From a candidate division Zixibacteria bacterium DG_27 (GTDB lineage Bacteria; Zixibacteria; MSB-5A5; DG-27), in NCBI GenBank assembly GCA_001302725.1, contig LIZU01000011.1:1-12734 (forward strand): DNA of 12,734 bases, read 5' to 3'. Within the stretch, counting starts at the first letter, position 1. The number at the start of each line of letters is the position of its first letter. Below the pieces are notes generated by a model, which searched no databases, was not told where the DNA came from, and saw nothing but the letters and a program-made list of their open reading frames with translations. The position numbers and the translations under genes were made by a program. Shown piece by piece: positions 1 to 6,471 of this stretch.

Positions 1-1314
1 GAATACGCGGTCTCTGTTCACAGCCAGCCGTATGATACCCCTCTCTGGCCAGGTTCCAGGCGGGACATAGAGGTTGCTCGTCATCCCCTCCGGCTCAAAG
101 AGGAGAATCCCCCTCGGGGAGGCAAGCCAGACCTCCTTGCCCCACGTCTCTATCGCGGTGACAACACCACCCAACTTCCCCTCTGGAATGATAAACGATT
201 GCCATTCCCCCCCAACATTCAACCTCCTGAAGATTCCCAATTCGGTGGCGATCCAGACGAAACCAGTATCCCTTTCGATATCGTAAATGTGAAGATTGGA
301 AAACCTGTCCCCCTTCGGAAGACCTCTAAAGCTCAAGGAGTCGGGCTTACCCTTCTTGAGTTCCAGCAAATTCACCCCAGCGATGGTTCCAACCCAGAGG
401 CCCTCTGGAGTTGTCTCCAGGCAGCTCACATAATCGTTTTCCAGGCCGCTGAAGGTGGAAAAGCGGGTGAACGAATCTCCACCCTTCTCGTAGCGGATGA
501 GCCCCTGTTGGGTGCCAAACCAAGCGAAATCTTCATCGGCGGCGATGGCGGTCACCTCCGCATTGGGCAGACCGGACCGATAGGGAGCTTCATAATAAGA
601 CCATTCCTCGGAGCGGGTATCGTATCGGGTAATACCCTGCCTTCCGTCCTCGTCGATCTCGCCTCCGAACCAGATGTCGTCCCCGTCGAGACAGATGGCC
701 TCCACATCTTTAGCGAAAAGCCCGAATCTCTTCAAAATCAAATCCAAGCTTCGCAGTTTGATCAGCCCCGGCCCCAGACCCCAGGTGCCGACCCAGAGGT
801 TCTGCCAGTTGTCCTCCAGGTGGGCGGTGAGGTCAAAGCGCCGCAGGTGAGGCCCCAGGATGTAACCTTCGGAGACGTATGTGTAGCCGAACTCCATGAA
901 AAGGTCGGTCAGATTCAGCTTTCCCTTGTCGCCTTGCACCAATCCAGCCGGAAAGACTCCCCCACCATACCACTCCTCGAAGGTCGGTTGATACATGGCG
1001 GTTCCGGAATAGGTATCGGCCCAGAGCTCATCTTTGGCGGGGTCGTAGGCCAAGCGCCGCACATGATTATCTACCATCCCATCGGAGGTTGTGAAGGGGG
1101 TGTTCCAATTCTCCCTGTATCGGTCGAGACGCAGAATCCCACCGGTAGTCCCGAAGTAGATATACTTGTGGTCGTAAGCTACGGAGGTAACATATCTGAA
1201 GTTGGTGTAGCTCACCCAGTCTCCGGGGCGATAGCGACCCCTGGCAAAGACAATCCCCGACCACAGAAGAATAAAAGTAAGACAAAGTGTGACAACGAGC
1301 CTAACGAACTTCAA
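1..1314 (-). CDS. Secreted beta-propeller protein (two-component-regulator-propeller-like repeats), C-terminus outside window
   Basis: I translated this frame by hand: it stays open for 438 codons from a TTG at 1314 down to base 1, so the 3' end is missing. Residues 1-24 form a signal peptide (K2 and R5, a hydrophobic core, and a likely cut after V-F-A24), with no lipobox. The rest carries spaced aromatic-x-G/A-T motifs typical of propeller blades: Y53-F-G-T, W98-A-D-T, W174-V-G-T, W215-F-G-G, W265-F-G-T, W307-V-G-T, W354-I-A-T and W396-L-A. Most are 41-50 residues apart, with one 76-residue gap (98-174) that probably hides a divergent blade or insertion. Such propellers occur as sensor domains of hybrid histidine kinases and in standalone exported proteins; which this is depends on the missing C-terminus. 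The start is supported by AGGTGG seven bases upstream and an in-frame stop just beyond. Function unknown. Confidence 0.85.
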   Translation of the reverse strand, partial: MKFVRLVVTLCLTFILLWSGIVFARGRYRPGDWVSYTNFRYVTSVAYDHKYIYFGTTGGILRLDRYRENWNTPFTTSDGMVDNHVRRLAYDPAKDELWADTYSGTAMYQPTFEEWYGGGVFPAGLVQGDKGKLNLTDLFMEFGYTYVSEGYILGPHLRRFDLTAHLEDNWQNLWVGTWGLGPGLIKLRSLDLILKRFGLFAKDVEAICLDGDDIWFGGEIDEDGRQGITRYDTRSEEWSYYEAPYRSGLPNAEVTAIAADEDFAWFGTQQGLIRYEKGGDSFTRFSTFSGLENDYVSCLETTPEGLWVGTIAGVNLLELKKGKPDSLSFRGLPKGDRFSNLHIYDIERDTGFVWIATELGIFRRLNVGGEWQSFIIPEGKLGGVVTAIETWGKEVWLASPRGILLFEPEGMTSNLYVPPGTWPERGIIRLAVNRDRVF

Positions 1315-1383
1315 GGTGAGTCCACCTTTTTGTCAAACATAAGACGGCAGGCTGGAGAAAGCAACTGATTTACGGCCTCTGAA

Positions 1384-1406
1384 GGGCAGGGGTTCAACCC
1401 CTGCCC
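1384..1406. repeat. Perfect palindrome A, GC-rich stem with TTCAA centre
   Basis: GGGCAGGGGTT at 1384-1394 is the exact reverse complement of 1396-1406, leaving a single central C; as folded RNA or DNA it would give a 9-bp stem with a TTCAA loop. No T-tract follows on either strand, so it is not a classic intrinsic terminator. Its central TTCA matches that of the palindrome before ispD, but it lacks the TAGC edge of the other palindromes in the window, so its membership of that family is uncertain. Confidence 0.75.
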
Positions 1407-1420
1407 GAGCAGGGAGGGGG

Positions 1421-1476
1421 CAGCCCCTGTTCCCGGTCTCCTGTTCCCTGTATCCTGTTTTCTGTCTCCTGTTTCC
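1421..1476. repeat. 14-base tandem repeat, four imperfect units
   Basis: Four consecutive 14-base units can be read: CAGCCCCTGTTCCC (1421-1434), GGTCTCCTGTTCCC (1435-1448), TGTATCCTGTTTTC (1449-1462) and TGTCTCCTGTTTCC (1463-1476). All share the core CCTGTTYYC. The tract is strongly pyrimidine-biased on the plus strand. It looks like a small minisatellite produced by slippage, and sits about 90 bases before yebC. Confidence 0.75.
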
Positions 1477-1515
1477 TGATTTTATCATTGCCTTTCACTG
1501 CCTTTTTTGTTAATA

Positions 1516-1533
1516 TCTTCGAAGTGTCGAAGA
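1516..1533. promoter_or_regulatory. 7-bp inverted repeat upstream of yebC (operator or leader hairpin)
   Basis: TCTTCGA (1516-1522) and TCGAAGA (1527-1533) are exact reverse complements around an AGTG loop. The element ends 31 bases before the yebC start and 20 bases before its ribosome site. It could be a repressor operator or a hairpin in the transcript leader; the sequence does not decide between them. Confidence 0.4.
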
Positions 1534-1553
1534 GTTACAAAGTCTGGCATGAC

Positions 1554-1559
1554 AGGAGG
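1554..1559 (+). promoter_or_regulatory. Ribosome binding site of yebC
   Basis: A perfect AGGAGG lies five bases before the ATG at 1565. It is the strongest Shine-Dalgarno in the window and fits yebC being the first gene of the series. Confidence 0.8.
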
Positions 1560-1564
1560 CGATT

Positions 1565-2314
1565 ATGTCCGGCCATTCCAAGTGGTCAAGTATAAAGAGA
1601 AAGAAGGGGAAAGCCGACGCCGAAAGGGGGAAGGTTTTCACCAAGCTCATCAGAGAGATAACGGTGGTGGCAAGGGAGGGGGGCGGCGATCCTGAGGCCA
1701 ACGCTCGTCTGCGCAGCGCCATCGCTGCCGCCAAAGCCGCAAATATGCCCGCCGACAACATCAAAAAGGCGGTCATGAAGGGGACTGGGGAGCTGCCCGG
1801 GGTCTCCTACGAGGCCGCAAACTACGAAGGGTACGGGCCCGGAGGGGTAGCGGTCTTGGTCGATGTTTTGACCGACAATAAAAACCGCACCGTGGCGGAG
1901 ATAAGACACCTCTTCACCAAAAACGGAGGCAACCTGGGGGAGGCCGGCTGTGTCGGCTGGATGTTCCAGAAAAGAGGTTATATCACGGTGCCGAAGGCGA
2001 ATGCCACCGAAGATGCTCTTTTAGAGATCATCGTCGAGGCCGGAGCGCAGGATATGGAGGCGGGAAACGACTACTACGAGATCACCACCCCCTTCACCGA
2101 ATTCGAGAAGGTTCGAAAAGCCCTGGAGTCGAAAAGCATCCCCATCGAGGATGCCGAAATCACCATGGTCCCGCAGACAACGGTTAAATTAGAGGGGAAA
2201 CATGCAGAACAGATGCTGCGGCTGATGGAGGCCATAGAAGACCACGACGATGTCCAGAACGTTTACGCCAACTTCGACATCGAAGAAGAGATAATGGAAA
2301 AGCTGGCGGTTTGA
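1565..2314 (+). CDS. yebC: YebC/PmpR family (TACO1-like) translation/regulatory protein
   Basis: A 249-residue protein of the usual family length, beginning with the signature M-S-G-H-S-K-W-S-S-I-K and the basic stretch K-R-K-K-G-K-A-D that follows it. Further family marks are the A-x-x-A-N-M-P-x-D-N-I-K-K-A segment (about residues 57-70), E-G-Y-G-P-G-G-V-A (about 89-97), and the F-T-K-N-G-G-N-L-G-E block (about 117-126). Family members were long called transcriptional regulators; more recent work on YebC and TACO1 relatives supports a role in relieving ribosome stalling at proline-rich stretches. Which applies here cannot be read from sequence. It is the first gene ahead of ruvCAB, a widely conserved arrangement. 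The start is fixed by the motif and the AGGAGG five bases upstream. Confidence 0.95.
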   Translation: MSGHSKWSSIKRKKGKADAERGKVFTKLIREITVVAREGGGDPEANARLRSAIAAAKAANMPADNIKKAVMKGTGELPGVSYEAANYEGYGPGGVAVLVDVLTDNKNRTVAEIRHLFTKNGGNLGEAGCVGWMFQKRGYITVPKANATEDALLEIIVEAGAQDMEAGNDYYEITTPFTEFEKVRKALESKSIPIEDAEITMVPQTTVKLEGKHAEQMLRLMEAIEDHDDVQNVYANFDIEEEIMEKLAV

Positions 2315-2325
2315 CAGGCCCCTGT

Positions 2326-2817
2326 ATGAAGATTCTAGGGATAGACCCGGGGTTGAATGTTACCGGTTACGGGCTGATTGAATTTGAGAATTCACATCTC
2401 CGGCTGCTCGAAGCGGGGGTGATTCGCCCAAAAACCAGGGATGGTCTGGAATCGAAAATCCTCACCATCTTTGCCCATCTGAACGACATTATTTCCGATT
2501 TCAAGCCGGATAACATGGTGCTGGAGAATCTCTACTCCCACTATCGACACCCGAGAACCGCAATAACTATGGGTCATGCCAGAGGTGTGGTCCTTCTAAG
2601 CGCTGCCACTAATGGAATTCCAGTGTCCTGTTACGCAGCCACCAAAATCAAAAAATCGCTGACCGGCAACGGTTACGCCAGCAAACTTCAGATCCAGAGG
2701 GCGGTCAAGGAGATTCTAAAGCTGGAGAAAGTGCCTAGTCCGTCGGATGTAGCTGACGCCTTGGCGGCCGCCATCTGTCACACTGGCCAGATCCATTCGA
2801 ATCCGCAGCGGACATGA
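2326..2817 (+). CDS. ruvC: Crossover junction endodeoxyribonuclease RuvC
   Basis: A 163-residue Holliday-junction resolvase that nicks symmetrical strands of four-way junctions made by RecA and moved by RuvAB. The four acidic residues expected of the RNase H-like active site are visible: D7 in I-L-G-I-D-P-G, E67 in M-V-L-E-N-L-Y, and D141 and D144 in S-D-V-A-D-A-L-A. I chose the ATG at 2326 because M-K-I-L-G-I-D-P-G matches the normal N-terminus; a TTG at 2311, overlapping the yebC stop, would add five residues. The ribosome site is poor: only AGG inside a small inverted repeat (2314-2325), suggesting coupling to yebC translation. The 3' end overlaps ruvA by four bases (ATGA). Residue 68 is N, where the E. 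coli protein has Q. Confidence 0.95.
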   Translation: MKILGIDPGLNVTGYGLIEFENSHLRLLEAGVIRPKTRDGLESKILTIFAHLNDIISDFKPDNMVLENLYSHYRHPRTAITMGHARGVVLLSAATNGIPVSCYAATKIKKSLTGNGYASKLQIQRAVKEILKLEKVPSPSDVADALAAAICHTGQIHSNPQRT

Positions 2818-3443
2818 TTTCCAAGATTCGAGGTCGATTGACAGACATCGGGGAAGAGACCGTCACCGTGGAGGTGAGCAATCTCTTCTACGAGATTCTG
2901 GTCCCCTCCGCCCTGACCGAACAGCTAAAATCGAACGGACGGTTGGAGCAGGAGGTCGAGCTTTATACCTTCTACTATATCGAATCCAGCGCCGGGATGG
3001 GAAACCAGTTTCCCCGCCTGGTTGGTTTCAGAGATCCGAACGACCGCGGATTCTTTCAACTTCTGATGACGGTCCCGGGCCTCGGCGTGAGAAAGGCTTT
3101 GAGATCGCTCACCCTGCCGATAAAGGAGTTCGCCTCTGCGATTGAAACCGAAAACAGGGGGGAGCTTCTGAAGCTGCCGGGAATAGGCCCTCGTATGGCA
3201 GAGAAAATCATCGCCGAGCTCAAGGGAAAAACCTACCTCTACGCCCTGATGAAAGAGGGGGAGGCTTTGAGCCTCAGAAAAGAGGCGGAAGTCGATTTCA
3301 AGGAGGAGGTGCTGAAGGCCCTTATGCAACTGCAGTACAGAAAGGGTGAAGCCGAAAGGATCATCGACAAGGCCCTCGCCACCGGCAGGAAATTCAGATC
3401 CCCGGAGGAGATGCTGCAGACCATCTTCCAACAACAGCTCTAG
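2814..3443 (+). CDS. ruvA: Holliday junction branch migration protein RuvA
   Basis: A 209-residue subunit that binds the four-way junction as a tetramer and loads the RuvB motor. Three domains can be traced: an OB-fold N-terminal region (residues 1-62, starting M-I-S-K-I-R-G-R-L), two helix-hairpin-helix motifs (V-P-G-L-G-V-R-K-A-L at 87-96 and L-P-G-I-G-P-R-M-A-E-K-I at 121-132), and a C-terminal RuvB-binding domain (about 163-209, with V-L-K-A-L-M-Q-L-Q-Y). The ATG lies within the ATGA overlap with the ruvC stop, so translation is probably coupled. Its TAG stop (3441-3443) is also the TAGC edge of the palindrome that follows, which is unusual. Confidence 0.95.
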   Translation: MISKIRGRLTDIGEETVTVEVSNLFYEILVPSALTEQLKSNGRLEQEVELYTFYYIESSAGMGNQFPRLVGFRDPNDRGFFQLLMTVPGLGVRKALRSLTLPIKEFASAIETENRGELLKLPGIGPRMAEKIIAELKGKTYLYALMKEGEALSLRKEAEVDFKEEVLKALMQLQYRKGEAERIIDKALATGRKFRSPEEMLQTIFQQQL

Positions 3444-3470
3444 CCCGGCTTGTCACAAGCCGGTCCTACG
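3441..3470. repeat. Palindrome B with TAGC edge, overlapping the ruvA stop codon
   Basis: CCGGCTTG (3445-3452) and CAAGCCGG (3456-3463) pair perfectly around TCA. The left edge reads TAGC (3441-3444), providing the ruvA TAG stop, and the right side continues TCCTACG, so TAG/CTA edges face outward on both sides. No T-tract follows, so it is not a standard terminator, and ruvB continues downstream in the same operon. It groups with the palindromes at 7209-7231, 7960-7985 and 8011-8035. Confidence 0.7.
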
Positions 3471-3492
3471 GATCCGAACGGATTTGTTTAAG

Positions 3493-4521
3493 ATGACCCG
3501 CGAGAGAATCGTTTCATATAAACCCGCCTCCGAAGAGGAAGAGAAGTTCATCTGGTCTTTGAGACCCCAGACCCTGGATGAATACATCGGGCAGGAAAAG
3601 ATAGTCGAGAAGCTGAAAATCTCCCTGCAGGCCGCGAAGTCACGCGAGGAGCCGGTCGAACATATACTCCTGCATGGCCCTCCGGGATTGGGAAAGACCA
3701 CCCTGGCGTACATCATCGCCAAGGAGATGAACTCAAAGATAATCACCTCCTCCGGGCCGGCTTTGGTGAGGCCCGGCGACCTGATGGGGATTCTAACGAA
3801 TCTGAAGAAGTTCGAGGTCCTCTTTCTCGATGAGATTCACCGCCTGCCGACGGTGGTGGAGGAATTCCTCTACCCGGCAATGGAGGAGTTCAAAATCGAT
3901 TTCGTGGTAGACAAGGGGCCCTTCTCCAAGACCCTGAACATCCCCTTAAAACATTTCACTATGGTGGGCGCCACCACCAGAGCCGGCTTTCTCTCCGCCC
4001 CCTTAAGGGATCGCTTCGGAATCTTCTATCATCTGGACTTTTATCCCGAAGGGGAGCTGAAGCAGATTGTCAAGCGCTCTGCCCACATTTTGGGGACTGA
4101 GATTGAGGAGGAGGCTGCGGCTGAAATCGCCAAGCGTTCACGGGGCACCCCCAGAGTTGCCAACCGCCTCCTGCGCAGAGTCCGAGATTACTCCCAGGTC
4201 AAAAGAGACGGAAAAGTCAGCCTGAATTCAACCCGCGAGGCTCTGAAACTGGAGGGAGTCGACGAGGCCGGTCTGGACGAGCTCGACCGGAAGCTTTTGC
4301 ATATGATAATCGACTACTATAAGGGTGGACCGGTCGGAATCGAGGCCATCTCCGCCACCCTGAACGAAGAGGCGGACACCTTAGAGGATATGGTAGAGCC
4401 GTTTCTCTTGAAGATCGGCTTCCTGCAGAGGACCAGAAAGGGCCGGGTCGTCGGCGAGAAGGCCTACCAGCATCTGAGAATAGAATCTCAGGCCGGACCC
4501 CAGGAAGCTCTGTTCAAGTGA
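3493..4521 (+). CDS. ruvB: Holliday junction branch migration ATPase RuvB
   Basis: A 342-residue AAA+ helicase motor working with RuvA. It begins M-T-R-E-R-I-V and enters the family segment around L-R-P-Q-T-L-D-E-Y-I-G-Q-E (23-35). Walker A is G-P-P-G-L-G-K-T (62-69), Walker B F-L-D-E-I-H (111-116), sensor 1 G-A-T-T-R-A-G (159-165), the arginine-finger segment L-R-D-R-F-G (171-176), and sensor 2 R-G-T-P-R-V-A-N-R (217-225). A winged-helix C-terminal domain follows, with G-G-P-V-G-I-E-A. I chose the ATG at 3493, which gives a normal length; the frame extends upstream to 3346 inside ruvA, but that extension has no family character. No clear ribosome site precedes the ATG, and the 49-base gap from ruvA is mostly palindrome B. 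Confidence 0.95.
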   Translation: MTRERIVSYKPASEEEEKFIWSLRPQTLDEYIGQEKIVEKLKISLQAAKSREEPVEHILLHGPPGLGKTTLAYIIAKEMNSKIITSSGPALVRPGDLMGILTNLKKFEVLFLDEIHRLPTVVEEFLYPAMEEFKIDFVVDKGPFSKTLNIPLKHFTMVGATTRAGFLSAPLRDRFGIFYHLDFYPEGELKQIVKRSAHILGTEIEEEAAAEIAKRSRGTPRVANRLLRRVRDYSQVKRDGKVSLNSTREALKLEGVDEAGLDELDRKLLHMIIDYYKGGPVGIEAISATLNEEADTLEDMVEPFLLKIGFLQRTRKGRVVGEKAYQHLRIESQAGPQEALFK

Positions 4522-4524
4522 TAA

Positions 4525-5115
4525 ATGAAAATCCTCCTGCATATATGCTGCGCCCCCTGTGCCATCTATCCCTTCAGAAAGCTCACAAGCGATGGTTACC
4601 AAGTCGCTGGCTTCTGGTATAATCCGAACGTCCATCCATATACTGAATACCTGAACCGGCTGAATTCGGTGAAGCTTCTGGAACAGCTCTATGGGTGGGA
4701 GATAGAATATCTGGATGAATATGACCTGGAGAAGTTCCTCAAAGCAGTGAGTGACAACCCCGAAGTCGGAATCAGGTGTCGTCAATGCTATCGGATGAGG
4801 TTAGAGAAGACCGCGGAGTTCACCAAATCTAGCGGCATCGACCTTTTCACCACAACTCTCTCGGTCTCTCCGTATCAAGACCACAAACTGATAAAAGAGC
4901 AGGGAGAAAGGGCAGCTCAGAAATTCGGAGTGCGATTCCTGTATGAGGACTTCACTCCCGGCTACCGGGAGGCGCACCAGGAGGCCAAAGAAAAAGGTCT
5001 CCATATGCAGAAGTATTGTGGTTGCATCTACAGCGAGCGAGAGCGCTACGATAAGAAGGCCCAAAAACCGCCGCAGGCAATGGCACGAACACCGGGATCC
5101 GCGAAATCGACTTGA
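4525..5115 (+). CDS. queH: Epoxyqueuosine reductase QueH (DUF208 family)
   Basis: A 196-residue protein reducing epoxyqueuosine to queuosine at the wobble base of GUN-anticodon tRNAs; QueH is the non-orthologous alternative to the cobalamin enzyme QueG. Signatures are H-I-C-C-A-P-C (C8, C9, C12) at the N-terminus, the R-C-R-Q-C-Y-x-M-R-L block (C85, C88), T-T-L-S-V-S-P-Y-Q-D-H (110-120), and Y-C-G-C-I-Y-S near the end (C165, C167). These cysteines fit the family's iron-sulfur and metal centres. The ATG follows the ruvB TGA after only a TAA triplet. The gene is two places from queA, which makes its substrate, and this supports the call. The tail (about 177-196) is basic and proline-rich and looks unstructured. 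Confidence 0.92.
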   Translation: MKILLHICCAPCAIYPFRKLTSDGYQVAGFWYNPNVHPYTEYLNRLNSVKLLEQLYGWEIEYLDEYDLEKFLKAVSDNPEVGIRCRQCYRMRLEKTAEFTKSSGIDLFTTTLSVSPYQDHKLIKEQGERAAQKFGVRFLYEDFTPGYREAHQEAKEKGLHMQKYCGCIYSERERYDKKAQKPPQAMARTPGSAKST

Positions 5116-5354
5116 ACTGGTTTATGCCTCTGAACGAATTTGGAAAGTTGTTCCTCATAGTCGGCGGGATAATTTTCCTGTTGGGGCTTCTGCTCTCTTT
5201 TTCTGGAAAGATCCCCTACTTGGGGCAACTGCCCGGAGACATTCTCGTCAAAAAGAAGAATTTCAGTTTTTACTTCCCGCTGACGACCTGCATTATCCTG
5301 AGCATTGTCCTTACAGCCCTGTTATATTTTTTCACCAACATTTTCAGAAAATAG
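5112..5354 (+). CDS. DUF2905 family small membrane protein
   Basis: About 80 residues with two hydrophobic helices (roughly 10-30 and 53-76) joined by a short loop containing G-K-I-P-Y-L-G-Q-L-P-G-D-I (32-44), which is the DUF2905 signature, followed by a basic K-K-K and N-F-S-F-Y-F-P-L at the second helix. Function is unknown. Two starts are possible: TTG at 5112, overlapping the queH stop as TTGA, or ATG at 5124, giving 76 residues; neither has a clear ribosome site. I prefer 5112 because of the overlap, but only weakly. It is sandwiched between queH and queA, one base before the queA ATG, so it is co-translated with queuosine genes. From memory, DUF2905 genes often lie near ruvB and queA in other bacteria. 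Confidence 0.85.
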   Translation: MNWFMPLNEFGKLFLIVGGIIFLLGLLLSFSGKIPYLGQLPGDILVKKKNFSFYFPLTTCIILSIVLTALLYFFTNIFRK

Positions 5355-6401
5355 ATGAAGCTCTCGGAATACGATTACTACCTGCCGGAGGATTACATCG
5401 CTCAATATCCGCTTGAGAAGAGAGATCACTCCAAGCTGCTGGTCTTGAACCGCAAAAATGGAGAGATCCATCATCGACACTTCTATGACATAACCGAATA
5501 TCTAAAGCAGGGTGACTGCCTGGTCATAAACGAGACCAGGGTCTTCCCCGCCAGACTAATCGGAAACGAAGAGAAAAGCTCTGATGAGGTTGAGGTCTTC
5601 CTTTTGAGGCCGGTGGCAAACCAGCACTGGGAGGCTTTGGTCAAACCGGGCAGAAAGCTTCCTGTGGGGAGCAGAGTCGCCTTCGCCGAGGGTAGATTGA
5701 CCGCGGAGATAAAAGAACGCACCGAGGTCGGTGGGCGAGTTGTCAAGTTTGAATGCCAGCAGGACTTTGATCGCCTGGTGGAGGAGATAGGAATTGTCCC
5801 TCTTCCGCCCTATGTTAAGCGCCCTCCGGAGGAGCAAGACAAAAGGACCTATCAGACCGTTTATGCCAAGGTCAAAGGAGGCGTCGCAGCTCCTACTGCC
5901 GGATTTCATTTCACCGAACAGCTCCTTGAAAGAATAGAAGGGATGGGGGTGGAGATCGTCCCGATCGTCTTGCATCCCAGCGTTGGGACCTTTCGACCGG
6001 TCACCGTCCCTGCCCCCAGGAAGCACCGGCTGGAGCCGGAACAATACGTTGTCAGCGCTGAATGTCTGAAGAGGATTCTCGAAGCTCGAAAAAAGCAAGG
6101 CCGGGTCATCGCCGTCGGCACCACCGTGGTGAGAGTCCTTGAGACGATTTCAGAGGAGGAAGACCTCTCCGAGGAGAGGAATCTGGGAGATTTGAGCGGC
6201 TGGACGAATAAATTCATCTATCCCCCTTACGATTTCAAATTGACGGAGGCCTTGCTGACCAATTTTCACCTGCCGAAGTCGACCTTACTGTTTCTTGTCT
6301 CTGCCTACGCGACTCGTAAAATGATTTTCTCCGCCTACCGTGAAGCAATCGAGAGAAAATACCGTTTTTATAGCTATGGAGATGCGATGTTTATAATTTG
6401 A
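5355..6401 (+). CDS. queA: tRNA preQ1(34) S-adenosylmethionine ribosyltransferase-isomerase QueA
   Basis: A 348-residue enzyme that moves the ribosyl part of S-adenosylmethionine onto preQ1 at tRNA position 34, forming epoxyqueuosine, the substrate of QueH encoded just upstream. Family segments are D-Y-x-L-P-E-D-Y-I-A-Q-Y-P (7-19), V-I-N-E-T-R-V-F-P-A-R-L (57-68), G-V-A-A-P-T-A-G-F-H-F-T in the middle, G-T-F-R-P-V, and N-F-H-L-P-K-S-T-L (303-311) near the C-terminus. Length is normal. The ATG follows the DUF2905 TAG directly with no visible ribosome site, so translation is probably coupled. In many bacteria tgt follows queA; here a CPBP protease gene does. Confidence 0.96.
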   Translation: MKLSEYDYYLPEDYIAQYPLEKRDHSKLLVLNRKNGEIHHRHFYDITEYLKQGDCLVINETRVFPARLIGNEEKSSDEVEVFLLRPVANQHWEALVKPGRKLPVGSRVAFAEGRLTAEIKERTEVGGRVVKFECQQDFDRLVEEIGIVPLPPYVKRPPEEQDKRTYQTVYAKVKGGVAAPTAGFHFTEQLLERIEGMGVEIVPIVLHPSVGTFRPVTVPAPRKHRLEPEQYVVSAECLKRILEARKKQGRVIAVGTTVVRVLETISEEEDLSEERNLGDLSGWTNKFIYPPYDFKLTEALLTNFHLPKSTLLFLVSAYATRKMIFSAYREAIERKYRFYSYGDAMFII

Positions 6402-6459
6402 AGCGAGATGAAGATAAGGTCGGTCGCACCCTTAGAACATCAGCATTGGACTTAAGACA

Positions 6460-6464
6460 AGGAG
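6460..6464 (+). promoter_or_regulatory. Ribosome binding site of the CPBP protease gene
   Basis: AGGAG lies seven bases before the GTG at 6472 and selects that start. Together with the 70-base gap after queA, it suggests this gene is translated independently rather than coupled to queA. I saw no clear promoter or terminator in the gap. Confidence 0.6.
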
Positions 6465-6471
6465 TGAGGTA

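Larger units (their letters stand above)
1315..1564. other. Divergent intergenic region between propeller gene and yebC
   Basis: These 250 bases separate divergent genes, so promoters for both should lie here. They hold a perfect palindrome (1384-1406), a four-unit 14-base tandem repeat (1421-1476) and a 7-bp hairpin (1516-1533), each listed separately. I found no convincing -35/-10 pair for either direction; TTGTTA at 1507-1512 is the only -35-like hexamer near yebC and has no good -10 partner. No coding frame here looks real. Confidence 0.6.

Noticed and set aside
1311..1340. Nine-codon leader ORF on the minus strand (ATG at 1340) ending at a TGA overlapping the propeller TTG
   Set aside because: The overlap is suggestive of coupling, but such a short frame is likely by chance and has no clear ribosome site of its own.
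199..1368. Long plus-strand open frame of 389 codons
   Set aside because: It lies antisense to a 438-codon minus-strand frame with a signal peptide and regular propeller motifs; the plus-strand translation is rich in P, G and V without recognisable domains. It is a shadow frame.
3346..3492. Upstream extension of the ruvB frame into ruvA
   Set aside because: The added 49 residues are basic, serine/proline-rich and read through ruvA and palindrome B; the ATG at 3493 gives the normal RuvB N-terminus.
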